From contig JAUPFP010000001.1 in NCBI GenBank assembly GCA_036925085.1, positions 12,921,854 to 12,985,853 of the forward strand: 64,000 nt of DNA, read 5' to 3'. Position numbers and translations under genes: made by a program. Below are positions 10,011 to 21,100 of this stretch, one piece after another (position 1 is the stretch's first letter; each line of letters begins with the position of its first letter). The notes beneath the pieces are model-generated. The model was not told the origin of the DNA. It did not search any database and saw only the letters and a program-made list of their open reading frames with translations. The DNA is from Brachycybe producta. Lineage: Eukaryota; Arthropoda; Diplopoda; Playtdesmida; Andrognathidae.

Positions 10011-11044
10011 TTTTGAAGTTGTTTCAAATCTACCGCTTTAATCCAACTGTTGTGTCTATCGGCATATCCTTTCCACTTCACCAAAAGTTGCCGGTGACGG
10101 CCTTTTCCTTTTTCAGCTACAACTTTTTCTACCCTCCAAAAATCGCCATCTTTCTTGTCAATTTTTTGAAGTTCTTCCTCGTAAAACGTACCTTCTAATA
10201 GTTCTCCATCAATATCCACGAGACGGTATACCGGAGGTATTCGATCGATACGTGTAGAGATGGTGAAAACCTCGTCCGACCAATTGGGCAAGTAACCTTT
10301 TTCGAAAGTTAACTTCGTCTTGGAAATACGAACACGATCTCCTACTTTGAACTTGGGCAATCTACTATTGACAGACGAAAACAACCGTTTAAATACATCT
10401 GCTTCATTGGTAGATGAGACTTTCTCCAAAGCCATTCCAATGCTTCTATGATACGATGCATTGTATCCTTTCACCAGATGACTCAACTTATCAATGTACC
10501 GATAATTCCCCTTCGCGGTAAAGTATCTCCACATGCGTGATTTCAAAGTTCTATTAAAACGTTCAACAGATGCTTTGACTTCATTAAAAGTGGTGTAAAA
10601 TCCAATCCCATTGACTTTGAGAAAGGTCTGAAAGTTCTTATTCAGGAATTCTTTTCCCCTATCCGATTGAATTTTTCTCGGCTTCCTTCCATCCCGCAGA
10701 ATAATTTTCGAAGCAACGATCATTTCCTTTCCAGTTTTTTGTTTTAATGGTTGAACCCAAGCATATTTTGAAAATACATCGATACAAGTTAAAAGATAAT
10801 TGTAACCCTTATTCTCTTTTTCGTAAGACTGCATATCCACGAGATCCATCTATTTTACTGACCAATGTTCTATTTCTCGTGAATGTTCTTCTCACTGGTT
10901 TATGTAAAGTGTAGACATCTTGCGTTCGTAACCAGGCTTCAATTTCACCCCGAGTAAATTTCTTTCCAGTGGCCGCATGAAGGCGTTCTACACCCCAGAA
11001 AGAACCACTGGAGGATGGATCGTAATAAATTTTTTTGAGTTCAT
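10007..11044 (-). pseudogene. rve-type integrase with C-terminal chromodomain
   Basis: A retrovirus-like DDE integrase inserts the element into chromosomes. The N-terminal part starts at the ATG at 11044 (YYDPSSSGSFWGVERLHA, then a WL..Q.VYTLHKP region). The catalytic acids lie in DLVDMQ, SDRGKEF and ASVERFNR. A KFKVGDRVRI region and a chromodomain (LVKWKGY) close the protein. A small indel near 10850 puts the N-terminal part and the core in different frames, so this copy is broken there. The second Asp and the Glu are 32 residues apart, one less than in copy 2. ATGA overlaps link it to the genes on both sides. Confidence 0.88.
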
Positions 11045-11658
11045 GATTCTTCCCATACGGCTGTGTTGGATTCTTTGGTACAATCAGGATGATAATCCCA
11101 TCGCTTGTCGTTGGCTATTAGAGATCGAGGTACGTTCATTTTTTTCAGCTCCGTGATAAATGGCTCCCATCCTGGGGGGTCATATCTAGTTTTACTGATG
11201 ACGAGATCTCTAGTAAGGTCCATGATATTGGTATTCGGCACGATTTGCCCATCTATCAGAAGCTGATGCGATGAATTCCAACTTAATGGCCCTCTACCAT
11301 CTTTTATCAAATTAAGAAGACGACCGGCCTTCTTCTGTTGTGTCTTCGGCAGTTGGTTGACTATATCGCTGATACCCGATGAATGTGTTTCTTCAATGGG
11401 ACTCGAAAAACCAGGGTCCTCTAACGTCACTTTCGTTACCTCTTTGGGTCAGTTCTCATTAATAGATTTATACCTGTGTTGTAATTGTCCTAGAAGTAAA
11501 ACCTTATTGTAGTTATCCAAGTTTTCTTCTTCCAAAATACGTTGAATGGCTTTTTCAATGTCTCTTAAAGTACGTTGAACGGGTGTTTTATTTTCTTGTC
11601 TTTCTCGATATTCAGCTTCCCAAGATTCAGCGGGGATGAGGATCATTTTCTCGGCCAT
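11041..11658 (-). pseudogene. Conserved Polinton ORF of unknown function, one TGA
   Basis: The frame starts at the ATG at 11658 (MAEKMILIPAESW), inside the end of the hydrophobic ORF, and runs to 11041. An in-frame TGA at 11449-11451 is the only break; coding continues without a shift (PKEVTKVTLEDPGF). The second half includes KKAGRLLNLIKDG, LLIDGQIVPNTNIMDL and PPGWEPF, a pattern I recognise from the ORF that precedes integrase in Polinton-like elements. Its function is unknown. The stop and the integrase ATG overlap as ATGA. Confidence 0.65.
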
Positions 11659-11920
11659 GATGTAATTAAACCCGTTAACATCGACAGTACGGGAGAAATT
11701 AACAGGGGAAGCCAACCTCCTTTTTGTTTGATGAGAAAGTTTTTCTTTGACTTTGGAGATGCTTTCGTATTCACTGCTTTATTTAGTACATGCCTATAGG
11801 GCCGTAATTTTCTTTTTTCACGTTCACTCAGTACAATGTTAGAGTTCCCAATATTATGCGCACAATCACACAAACACTGAATAAAATCCAAGTTGGAGGT
11901 ATTTTTTGATTTACTTTCAT
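11643..11920 (-). pseudogene. Small hydrophobic-tailed Polinton ORF
   Basis: The coding frame ends with a basic stretch then a glycine-rich hydrophobic tail (KKNFLIKQKGGWLPLLISP, then VLSMLTGLI), which could sit in a membrane or line a capsid. The only sensible ATG is at 11920-11918, where it overlaps the ATPase stop as ATGA. That ATG is in a different frame from the conserved body, so one base has been lost within the first 29 nt. No function is assigned. It lies between the ATPase and the next ORF, as in other Polintons. Confidence 0.55.
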
Positions 11921-12760
11921 CGTTGTTTAGGTAAAAATACGGCGGTATACTCTCCAGGAAATATATTTGTTCTGAGACGAGAATTGTCATCCGCGTTTTG
12001 TGTGAGATCAATCATCAAGTAACTATACGGATCACGAGTACTCTGGTTAAAAGCATCGATCATGAATTTGGTGTTATCTGATGCGATAAATGAGCAATTT
12101 GAGATTTGTCACGAGGGTTTTTAAAAAGAACTAGATAAGACGCATTCAAAGAAATGGTGCGCTGATACGGGTTCTTATCAAAAATATTTTGAGTAATAAA
12201 TATAACACTTATATTTCGATGATGCGAATCGCACGTAAAGAGCTGAGAAACACCCCTATCCACATCTTGAAACAGATCATCGAGGACAATAAGCTGATTT
12301 CTATCGCATCTAAAAGTCTTCATGTCGGGCATTCCTTTTAGAAATGTCGCTCGAGTCCCATAAAGTGAATACCAGTCTTGATATTGAGAAAAGTGCCAAG
12401 TTACTCTTCCCTCGCATGATCCAAAATTTTCTTAACGAAGGTTGTTTTCCCGCATCTGCTAGGTCCGGAAATAATCATCCTAAATGGTACCTTCAACGGA
12501 ATGAATGAACTATCTTTTTCCATGATTGTTACAGAATCTTGCGGTAGTTGTATATTGACAGGTAGTTCCGTTTTATTGGAAATAACAATGTTCGTTGTTT
12601 CGAGTATAAGCATAAGAGCTGCAATGCAACTCATAACAACATACTTTATACTCGGTTTCCTTTTTTGCGGCATAACATTTTCCTCCATTGTTAAACGCGA
12701 TATTTCATCTTGCTCTACCATTTTAGCTTCAAGAATGTAACGAGAATGAGTGCATAACAT
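11917..12760 (-). pseudogene. FtsK/A32-like packaging ATPase, frameshifted
   Basis: The P-loop ATPase expected to pump element DNA into capsids. Walker A is GPSRCGKTTF and Walker B is NQLIVLDDLF; SHHRNISVIFITQN and LVLFKNPRD follow, typical of this family. Two frameshifts break it, near 12400 (just after Walker A) and near 12062-12072. The stop at 11917-11919 overlaps the next ATG. Unusually, the start at 12760 gives about 85 residues before Walker A, including a probable membrane segment (VVMSCIAALMLILE) that copy 3 keeps at the same place. Confidence 0.82.
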
Positions 12761-12765
12761 GGTAT

Positions 12766-13120
12766 TTATTCAGTATTAGTACATGTTTTGAAAATTTCAC
12801 ACCGCCACACATAATCTGACCAATGAGCGATCAGATACATAATTCCTTGAATGATGACGGCTTTAATCGGCTTGGCAGCTTCGATCCAATGTTGCAACAC
12901 AAACAGGGAATTCACACCATTGAATAAATCATTTATTTTTTTTCGTTCATATTCCTCGGGATACATCGTACAAAAATGAGTCGGAACTTGGCTTCCATCA
13001 CCCGCATTTAGGAGTTCCTCTTGAAGAACACAATCAACACACGCTGTATCCCCAGCCTGGCACTGACATTGCCACTTTTATCGCTTGGCAGGCTTGCATG
13101 CGAATATCAGGAAAATCCAT
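12766..13120 (-). pseudogene. Conserved Cys-rich Polinton ORF, frameshifted
   Basis: The ATG at 13120 begins MDFPDIR, matching MDFTDIE in copy 3. After about 15 codons one frameshift near 13075 leads to a cysteine-rich stretch (WQCQC...ACVDCVL) and a helical C-terminal half ending AHWSDYVWRCEIFKTCTNT. The same ending (AHWRKSIFETCINTE) is in copy 3 at 15981. No family is recognised. CxC and CxxC pairs suggest metal binding, but only by pattern. It is separated by 5 nt from the ATPase start. Confidence 0.55.
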
Positions 13121-13161
13121 TGGCTCATACATTCTGGGTAATATAAATTGAACATTTTAGC

Positions 13162-13722
13162 TTATTTCTGCTTTTGAACCCATAATCCAAAAATATAAGC
13201 TTCATTTTTTGCACAGTGTGCTATTCTGTTTCTACGGTTTTTATAGCGACTACACGTAAAATCAACTACTTGAGTACCAAACATTGACAGTAAATTTTCA
13301 TATTTCATATAAAGGCCTAGTTTCTCGAGGTTTATGCAAGGAATATTTAATCTCATTAATAAATTTTTTTCCACAGTGCCACCCTTATAAGCAAATAAGG
13401 CATTTCAATTTTTCTCAGAGGCCCGAGTATACAAGTTACGTAAAAGATTTAGTAGTGTTGAAAATGTATCATCATTAGTATCATTTTTATAAGGAAGGCC
13501 ATGAATATGTGATGTTACGAATCGCATTGTTCTGACATCCTTGTCAGTAAACACCCTATTTTCAGGAACGCGAATGAATATATTATTTGGGTGCGGATCA
13601 CCGATAGAATAGTATCCCAATTCTTTAATGTAAAAATCCTTTCCAATTTGAAATCCATCACAATCAATAACGATTGATATATTGTCGAAAATGAACATTC
13701 TGGAAATGAGTTTTTCATTCAT
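13162..13722 (-). pseudogene. Conserved Polinton ORF, possibly RNase H-fold, one TGA
   Basis: This is the first gene of the minus-strand block, starting at the ATG at 13722. The N-terminal part has VIDCDGFQIGKDFYIKELGY and HIHGLPYKND; the C-terminal part has FAYKGG, RLNIPCINLEKLG and a Cys/His cluster (TCSRYKN...HCAKNEA). One in-frame TGA at 13405-13407 divides it; there is no frameshift, and copy 3 has a sense codon (Thr) there. I associate this arrangement with a family seen in arthropod and Polinton-like sequences that resembles DEDD/RNase H-type nucleases. That link is tentative. Confidence 0.55.
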
Positions 13723-13884
13723 AAATCTGAATAAAAAAAAACAAAAAAAACATACCTAATCCGTGAAATTTGAGGCTTCAACCAATGAGTAGATCTTGTC
13801 ATAACGTATACTTTTCTCCTAGTACTTATACCCCTACGTTATTCCATTATTGTTTCTGAGGGGTGCAAGTAAATCTTGGCCTTA

Positions 13885-14130
13885 CCAAAACAAGAATGGA
13901 CATGTTGAGACATGTTTAGGCTTGTTCAAACCTGCCTTGATGTAGACCGAAGGGCGTGTCTATAAATCACGAGCTTGGGAAAACATGAATAGACATGTTG
14001 AGACATGTTTACACTTGTTAAAACCTGTCTTCATGTATCGTTACCGAGGAGCGTATCTATAAATCATGGGCTTGTGAAAGCATGAATAGGCATATTACAT
14101 CATGCCTAGACTCATTAAAACTTGGTTCAA
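13885..14130. repeat. Degenerate ~95-bp tandem repeat, three units
   Basis: CATGAATRGACATGTTGAGACATGT-type words recur at about 13900, 13993 and 14085, together with TCTATAAATCA and CTTGTTAAAACCTG phrases. Spacing is about 93-97 bp. The array sits just outside the first gene of the minus-strand Polinton block, mirroring the ~100-bp repeats at 795-1312 on the other side, but the unit sequences are not clearly related. Confidence 0.65.
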
Positions 14131-15044
14131 TTTCTTAAACCTAGTTATTCTTAAGGGAACGTGCTTACCTCCGTATTCCCAAAACTTGGCTAGACATGAT
14201 TGGGTTTATTGAAACTTGAGAATGTCATAAATATTTTTAAGCAAATAAGTTGAATGTGTAACTATGTCATCTTATAATTCATATATTGACTGAAATTGAA
14301 ATGAAAGAAGTAAAAAAGGAACAAACGACGTGCATGCGCACACCAGAAAAAATGAAAATCTCATTTTCTCTTTCAAATATAAAAAGGGGAGGAGATAATA
14401 GTAGGAAAATTAAACTAGAATTTATCACATTATAATTTCTTTTGCTCCGCTCTTTTATGAACGTCATCAATTTCTAATTGGTTGTTACTTGGTCTGACAT
14501 CATAAAAGGGCAGAGGAAATGAAATTCTAATGCTGGGCGCAATTGCAATTGCCTTTGAATTTTGCTCCCGTCATTTATGACGGGTTACCCCACTAGTAAT
14601 AATATAATTTTAAAAGAAATATTTCACAAATGGGGTAAGATTATGGTTGTTTATGCATTAATTACAGAATTTGTAAGACAAGAAATATACAAAACAATCA
14701 GTTACACATATTTGAAATTGTCTGTCTGCTACTGTTTCAACATGGGTTGAAGCTAGTGGTGGATGGTCATCAGTGTATGATATTGGAAAAAATGAACCTC
14801 ATTTTTTAGAAGATATTATAAGATTGACTTGCATCATTGTGGCTATTCAATTAATTCTATTTTCTATCTTCTGCTATCATGATATTGAACATGCCAAGAC
14901 AGGTTTTATACCTGATCAAATATAAGCCATGTGATCTGCACTAGCATTGTCTAACAGCATATAAAAACTCCACAACAATTTAATAAAATCATTTCACCTA
15001 AGGAAACAGTTGGAAGTCTCCCTTTATAAGGTATAACCATGGAA
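14131..15044. other. AT-rich intergenic DNA between two Polinton copies
   Basis: The short frames here look like chance. The boundary between Polinton copies 1 and 3 must lie in this stretch, but no terminal repeat or target duplication could be recognised. Near 14541-14555 a CAATTGCAATTG palindrome is present. Confidence 0.4.
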
Positions 15045-15607
15045 CATGAACATTATTTTTTTTAAAAAAATGAATTCATTAGATAACATAGAAGTAGTGA
15101 TGGCTTCCAAATTGATGATGAGTTTTACATAAAAGAAATGGGATATTTTATTATTATGGAAAAAGAACCTTACAGTGGTTTTTATAACGGTTCCATTTGA
15201 TATACCATTCATTGCTCATCACCTAAAAACAATATGCTATGTTACTAAACATATACATGAGCTTCCCTATGAAAATGATAAGAGACGATATAGAAGTAAC
15301 TGGTCTACATGAATTACTCTGAGGCTTGTACCACAAAGCTTGCTTAAAAAATACAAATGCAACATTTGCATACAAGGGCGGATTAACAGAAGAAACAATA
15401 TTATCAGCATTAAATATTCCATGCGTGAATCTTGAGGATGTTGGTTTAAATAAAAAATATCAGGACCTTATGGATTACTTTGGAGTATTCGAACGTGATT
15501 ATTCATGTTCGAGTCATAAAAAATGCTACAATTGCAGAGTACATTGTGCAAGAAATGAGTCTTTTATATTTGGACTATGGGTACTGAAGCAAAGAAAGTC
15601 AAAGTAA
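15045..15607 (+). pseudogene. Copy 3 nuclease-like ORF, decayed
   Basis: Conserved segments are SDGFQIDDEFYIKEMGY (about 15093-15143), KHIHELPYEND (about 15245-15285) and, in the open frame 15326-15607, FAYKGG, LNIPCVNLEDVG, then CSSHKKCYNCRVHCARNESF. They match the minus-strand gene at 13162-13722 in order. Frameshifts and stops separate the first two segments. The final cluster has more cysteines than copy 1, consistent with an ancestral zinc site. Confidence 0.65.
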
Positions 15608-15660
15608 CAATCTTTTTTCCCTATTTGTAATTGTTAATTTATATTAAAAACTATACACAT

Positions 15661-15981
15661 GGATTTTACAGATATCGAGAAATGCTTAATTCGGCATATG
15701 CAAAATGTGATGATGCCTCCACGAGCTGACCAGGCAAATCATAACTACAGAAGTGGACAAGATGAAGCCTATGGAAGTCAAGACCCGACAAATTACTGCA
15801 TTGATAGTATTGATAGTCAATGAGATATAAATGAACTATTTAACAAAACAAATAATATTTTTGTTTTAAAAAACTGGATTAAAAACAAAAAAACATCTAG
15901 ATCTACTATTCTCGAGGGTATTATGTTTATTATTGCCCATTGGCGTAAATCTATTTTTGAAACATGTATAAATACAGAATA
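15661..15981 (+). pseudogene. Copy 3 Cys-rich ORF homologue, one TGA
   Basis: The frame starts MDFTDIEKCLIRHMQNVM and ends IFETCINTE, matching both ends of the gene at 12766-13120. A single in-frame TGA lies at 15823-15825. The middle differs from copy 1 and has lost the CxC-rich stretch. It follows the nuclease-like ORF by about 50 nt, the same order as in copy 1. Confidence 0.6.
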
Positions 15982-16018
15982 AACTTTTTTTCAACAATTG
16001 ACTTTTATTCGTTGAAAA

Positions 16019-17599
16019 ATGATGAATCATGAATGTGTAAGCCTATCAACAGAAAAAATGAAGAGAAGTGTTTCACAAAAGCATACAGTTAATATAAAAT
16101 ATACTATATTAGCTTGTGTAAGTATTTTCATTGTATCACTCGAATTTGTGAATGTTTTCGCATTCAAGTCCAAACGTTTTAAAATCCATAAAAATGTCAT
16201 CAATATCAACTATGAACAATAACTTATGATAATTGATAGGTCCATAAGTTGTGGCAAAACTACTTTCGTCCATACACTTCTTGATTCATCAATAATAATG
16301 ATTTCCCCACCACCAATGAATATAACTTGGTTTTATTCTCAATGGCAGGACTGGTTTTCAATATATAGAAGACAAATAACATTTACAAAAGGAACACCAG
16401 TTATGAAAAACATTAAATGTGCTAAAAATCATCTCATTGTAATAAGACGACCTTTTTCAGGAGATGAACAAAGAAACTGTTCAATTGTTTACCTGTGATT
16501 CTCATCATCGAAATATCAGCATCATTTTTATTACACAAAATATTTTTCACGAAAGTCCTCATTGTGGCAACCTGGTATGCTCCAATGTTAATTTTGTTGG
16601 AGCAGACGAATTTCCCTATGGTGGTCTGCCTGACAGCTACAGTAGGCTGTTGGGGCGGACGCCATTTTGGTGCCAGCAGACCTCTCACCATGAAGTCTAT
16701 GGGTGAGAGGTCAGAAGTGACCTCTGTCCCCTCCAGGTGGAGTTGCCTGGAGGTTTCCTGTGGCCTAGTCAACCACAGGATCTGGGCAGTTGGTTGTGGA
16801 GAGTTCATGTGGGTGGAGGTCTGATTGACCTCCACTGGCCAGGAGGATTCAGCTCTTTGGTGCCTTTGGCCTTTGTGCCTTTTGTGGGACCTCATCTCTT
16901 TGGCTGGGGTGAAGTTACCCAGCCAAGTGGTGTGTATAATAATACTGCCATCGTTTCATCTTTTTATTCATCAAGTGTAAATAAACACGGTTCATCATTT
17001 TTACTTGGTGTTGTGTCTTTTCTTTGGGGAGTAACCGTGGGAGGGTGGGTCGCCGGTTTAGGGCAACACCACCGTCCTTTCCCGACCTTCGTCGGCCGGT
17101 ACTCGTGTTGGCTCGCGGTAGAACCGGTGTTCTACCGCAATATTCTCGGCGTGGCGGCGTGGTTCTCGTCCGTGTCCGTCGAGGGTGGCTCCAGGAGCCG
17201 ACACAACTCAAGGGGCACCGTGCGAGAGACGGCTACGGGTACGGTCCCGTCCCCGTGAGGAGCCGGTTGAGCGGTAAGTTTTTCGTCCTTTTTAGGTCGA
17301 ACTTACTGGGGTTATTGTAACGGTCCGGCATGACGTTACATCATCAAAGGACAATTTCTTTAAATGCATCATACCTCGTGCTCTTCAAAAACCCTCGTGA
17401 CACATCACAGATAGCTCATTTGGCACAACAGATGTATCCGAATAACATCACATTTATGATCGATGCATTTCATCAAAGTACTAAATAACCTTATAGTTAT
17501 TTATTGATTGACATTACTCAGACTGCAGATGATAAGGTACGTCTTCATACTAATATATTCCCCAGAGAACGCACTGCAGTATTTATTCCTAAGCAGTGA
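16019..17599 (+). pseudogene. Copy 3 packaging ATPase split by a solo LTR
   Basis: A membrane-spanning N-terminal segment (ILACVSIFIVSLEFVNVF) is encoded at 16019-16222, then a Walker A region (SCGKTTF) from 16226 and a decayed Walker B (HLIVIRR). SHHRNISIIFITQN lies near 16497-16540. The gene is interrupted at 16562 by an LTR and its 4-bp duplication. Coding resumes at 17345 with SLNASYLVLFKNPRD and ends at 17599. An extra stop lies near 17487. Removing LTR and duplication leaves a continuous frame at the junction, which fixes the insertion point. Confidence 0.75.
16563..17340 (+). mobile_element. Solo LTR (Gypsy type) with TCAT duplication
   Basis: This 778-bp segment begins TGTGGCAACC and ends GACGTTACA. 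It is flanked by TCAT at 16559-16562 and 17341-17344. Its GC-rich 3' half, with the GAGGGTGGG phrase, resembles the LTRs at 45892-46690 and 54536-55344, so all three belong to one broad family. No internal region remains, so recombination between the two LTRs of a full element is the likely origin. Confidence 0.85.
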
Positions 17600-17604
17600 T
17601 GAAG

Positions 17605-17991
17605 TCACTTCAAAACATCCGTTATTACACCAAACCCTTGATTACCTCGTAAAGTTATTGCAAGCGAATCTTCAATAAAATTTATGTCAGCATAAATTTT
17701 CTTAAATATTATTTGTGCGGTTCGATCACCTTTTCTTATAATATAGTCATAGTTTCCAAAGTTTATTAATAGTATTCCTATATTTCCTCTATAATTTGAG
17801 TCAATAACTCCTCCTACAACATCAATTCCAAAATGAAGAGCAATCCCAGAGCTTAGCGCAATTCTTCCATAGCATCCAATAGGTAAAACTAAAGCTAGAT
17901 AAGTCATACAAAGCATTCTCTCACCACATTTTATAACATAATTGTATGCAGAATAGAGATCATATCCAGCATCTCCAATGTCATAAGGCAT
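17605..17991 (-). pseudogene. dut: Copy 3 dUTPase, open but with altered motifs
   Basis: The frame is open for 128 residues. GDAGYDLYS, GVIDSNYRG and RKGDRTAQIIF (motifs 1, 3 and 4) are intact. Motif 2 reads ALSSG where copy 1 has APRSG, and the C-terminal motif reads RGNQGFGVIT where copy 1 has [10 protein letters not shown]. The N-terminal 15-20 residues are lost upstream of the ATG. It follows polB on the same strand. Enzyme activity is doubtful because substrate-binding motifs are changed. Confidence 0.75.
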
Positions 17992-18149
17992 AGAACAGGC
18001 ATAAAACAGTTACCACTTAATTTTTGAAACATGATTCTGCATGCTAAACAAAAAACAAAAAACAAACAAAAAAACAAACAAACAAAAAAACAGTGCAATA
18101 CAGTATTTATTTGTGTACATTAATTTTCTTTTATACAATTATACTTTAA

Positions 18150-21100
18150 AAAAAATATCCATGTGCAAGAGTGGTTATCCCATCATCATTTACATACCTT
18201 TTATCATCAAATGCATTCAGTGCAATTTTATTAACTTCAAGAGAGTAAATGTCATGTTGTTTTTTAAATAATTTGGTTTTGTACTACCATAGTTCGCAAT
18301 GGAGCATGTAAGGCATCAACATACATTGTATGATTAAATTGTGATGCTACAATATGTTTCCTTATACCTTTTGCTTTACATTTATATTGTTTGTTACTCA
18401 AAAGCACTGAATACATTTCAGCCTTAAAAGCTACAAATTCTGTAATAGGCACACCATTCATTTCATCTTTGAATTTAAATAATACTTTTTTATTCTTGGC
18501 AAAATATAAAGGATGGTTTTTGGGATAATCGCTTGACTCCATGGAATATTGGTATTGCTTCATATCGTTATACAAATCTTTAGTTTTTATATGCATAATA
18601 AGGATATCTGTATCAGTATACAATAATTTCAAGTGTGTTCCTGGATATTTTGATTTTAAAACATAATAAAGAAATTCAAACATTAAAAGTTTTGAAATTT
18701 CTAAAATAGTGAAGCCAGTATACAAAGGTTTATTAAAATGTATAGCCCACTTTTTCATTTTGAAAATTGTTACATTGTCATCAATAATTTGAAAGGATTC
18801 AATATTAGCTCTACTCATTAGCTTTAGACATCTACTTTTTTCAATAACAATTTCTGCTTTAGTTTTTTTCCTTTGATCTTCCATAGTTTTTCCAAAAACC
18901 GCATTATTCATTAATTTAAAAAAATCTTTTTCAAAATCATCATTTGCTTTTTTGCACATGCTAATATTAAAACCTATGTAAGGTTTTAACCATGATCCTT
19001 GTGTGAATGACAAAATGCAATGTATGTTGGTTAATTTCATTCCTAAGTTTAAATAGCATTGTAGGTTTCTAGCATGAATCACATATTTTTCCTTATTGCA
19101 TAGGTTTGGTGCTAATTTTTTTGACTTGTATATATCAAGACATTTGTCTTGCACATTTTCAAGTAATGACTTACATATAAGTTTTAAAATGTTATCTTTT
19201 TATAGTAAGTGTTCTGGACAAAGTGGGTAATCACTATGATCTGCATGTAAATTTGAAGAATACTCTATGTCTACTTCAAGGATGTACCCCTCATTTTCAT
19301 TTTCATTGATAGTGTTGATGTCAAATAAATTACTTCATCTTGTGCAAGCCATTGGCATAGGTTCACACACTGCTGTTGCATGAAGGGAGTTGCAATCCCA
19401 ATAAGCTATGTATGAGTTTGGTTCCTTTGGATTATAGTCATTCAAATATGGATTGTTTGCTTTCACAAAATGATGGCTAGCAACTGATATCCCACCACAA
19501 ATTCCTTTTTCAATAAATAAATGCATATCATAATCAGTTAATAAATCAAGTTCGACTTTTGTATATTTTAGAGCAGCTGACCATGCATACATGGGTAATG
19601 TGAAACAATGAGCACGGTCAAGTCCAAAACTCTTGAAAGAAATATTTCGAAAATTTTCAAAAACGTCTGCTAAAATCAAGCAGTCACTCCTTAAGTACAA
19701 ATCATGATAATCACCCAAGGTCTTACAATGAAATGTATTCGAAACATTTTGCACATGAATGTAATCTTCATCTGAAATGACTTCATTATTTAATCAAATT
19801 TATATAAAATAATAATTTATATCAAATTTCGAAAAATGATCTAAGTGTTCATATGTGAAATGGCCTTTTTGGCACATTAAATTAACTTTTTGAGATTCTT
19901 TGAAAAACCATGAAACACATTTAAATTTATCTTTTGGTAGATTTTGAGCTAGTGTTGACAAAGATGCAGACAAAAACTGAAAACTATCTAGAAAAACAAG
20001 ATCATCTACAATAAAACTTGTAAAACGTTCAGTATTTAAAGGAATAACATTTATTGGTTTCTCTGTTTTTATTCTTCCTAGTACTTTTACAATAAAATGC
20101 TCACCATATGAATGTAAGCAATGAGCAAAACATGGTAGATATGATCTGTCTTTTAGAGATGAGTTGCAGCTAGTACATGATGCACCTCTGTAATTAAATC
20201 CTGGTAAATGATGATCATGATCTCTCACTTTTCCAGTATATATTTCATGTAATTCAACATTACACATGTAACAGTGAGTCACCTTTTAAAAAAAATTTAT
20301 CTTTTTTTGATAATTTCATTGGCTCAATTGGAGATGATTTTAACAATGCACTTGCTTTTTGTTTTAAAGTCATTATAAGTTAATATGCAGGATCCTCAGA
20401 TCGTTTACATTCATGTGCAACAACATTTCGCAAGTAATCTATGTTAGGTGTTGAAAAAACAAAATAAAAAAGAAATGCATTATTAAAAAATAAAAAACAC
20501 CTAACATACGAAACTAACATTTGAAAGAAATAAACAATAGAAATCTGACACCTAACACTTAAAACAAAAATAATAAAACAACAAACAATTAAAGTGTGAC
20601 AAATGTAATTCGAGTAGGAACATCTGCCGATATAAAAAACTTGTAAAAACACTTACGATAGACATAGCAGGTGGTATACTAATATAACATGATACTCTTC
20701 TTCTTAATAGATAAACAAGGAACTTAATTCAAAAAATTAGAAAGAGGTAATATGATACTACTACTAACAAATAATAAAGTCACATAAAGAAATATACAAC
20801 ACCTGCATATAATGACAGGAAATATAGATATAATAATTTACAAACAAAAGGTAATATAAAATTGACCCCTATTTAAAGGGTTAACATCAATTATCGTCTA
20901 ATGTAACTACTGTCAATCATGTATTAATCACCTAATGCAATAATATGTCAATCATATGATAGACCAATAAGACAATTAGAGAAGACGCCCAAATTAACCA
21001 ATTAGAGATAAGGAAAAAAACAAAATCAGATTATAGTTAGTAAATTTCACTTTTATAGTCAGTGTGGCAGACTCTCAGAGTGAGGCAGTCGGTCAGTTGG

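Larger units (their letters stand above)
1635..13722. mobile_element. Polinton/Maverick copy 1 (coding span)
   Basis: This is a 12-kb block with the gene set of self-synthesising Polinton/Maverick (adintovirus-like) elements: protein-primed PolB, rve-type integrase, adenain-like protease, packaging ATPase, double-jelly-roll-type capsid gene, penton-like and pVI-like genes, plus dUTPase. Replication genes read rightwards and virion genes leftwards, converging near 6.2-6.4 kb. Coordinates cover the coding span only. Terminal inverted repeats and the target duplication could not be identified by eye. Several late genes have stops or frameshifts, so the copy is not an intact virus, although polB is open throughout. 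Confidence 0.9.

Noticed and set aside
14562-14750. 62-residue plus-strand frame near Polinton copy 3
   Set aside because: AT-rich chance frame with no counterpart in copy 1 or 2.
121-14760. Terminal inverted repeats of Polinton copy 1
   Set aside because: I compared the two flanks by eye (CAACATGTT-like words occur on both) but found no convincing inverted match, so no element ends are claimed.
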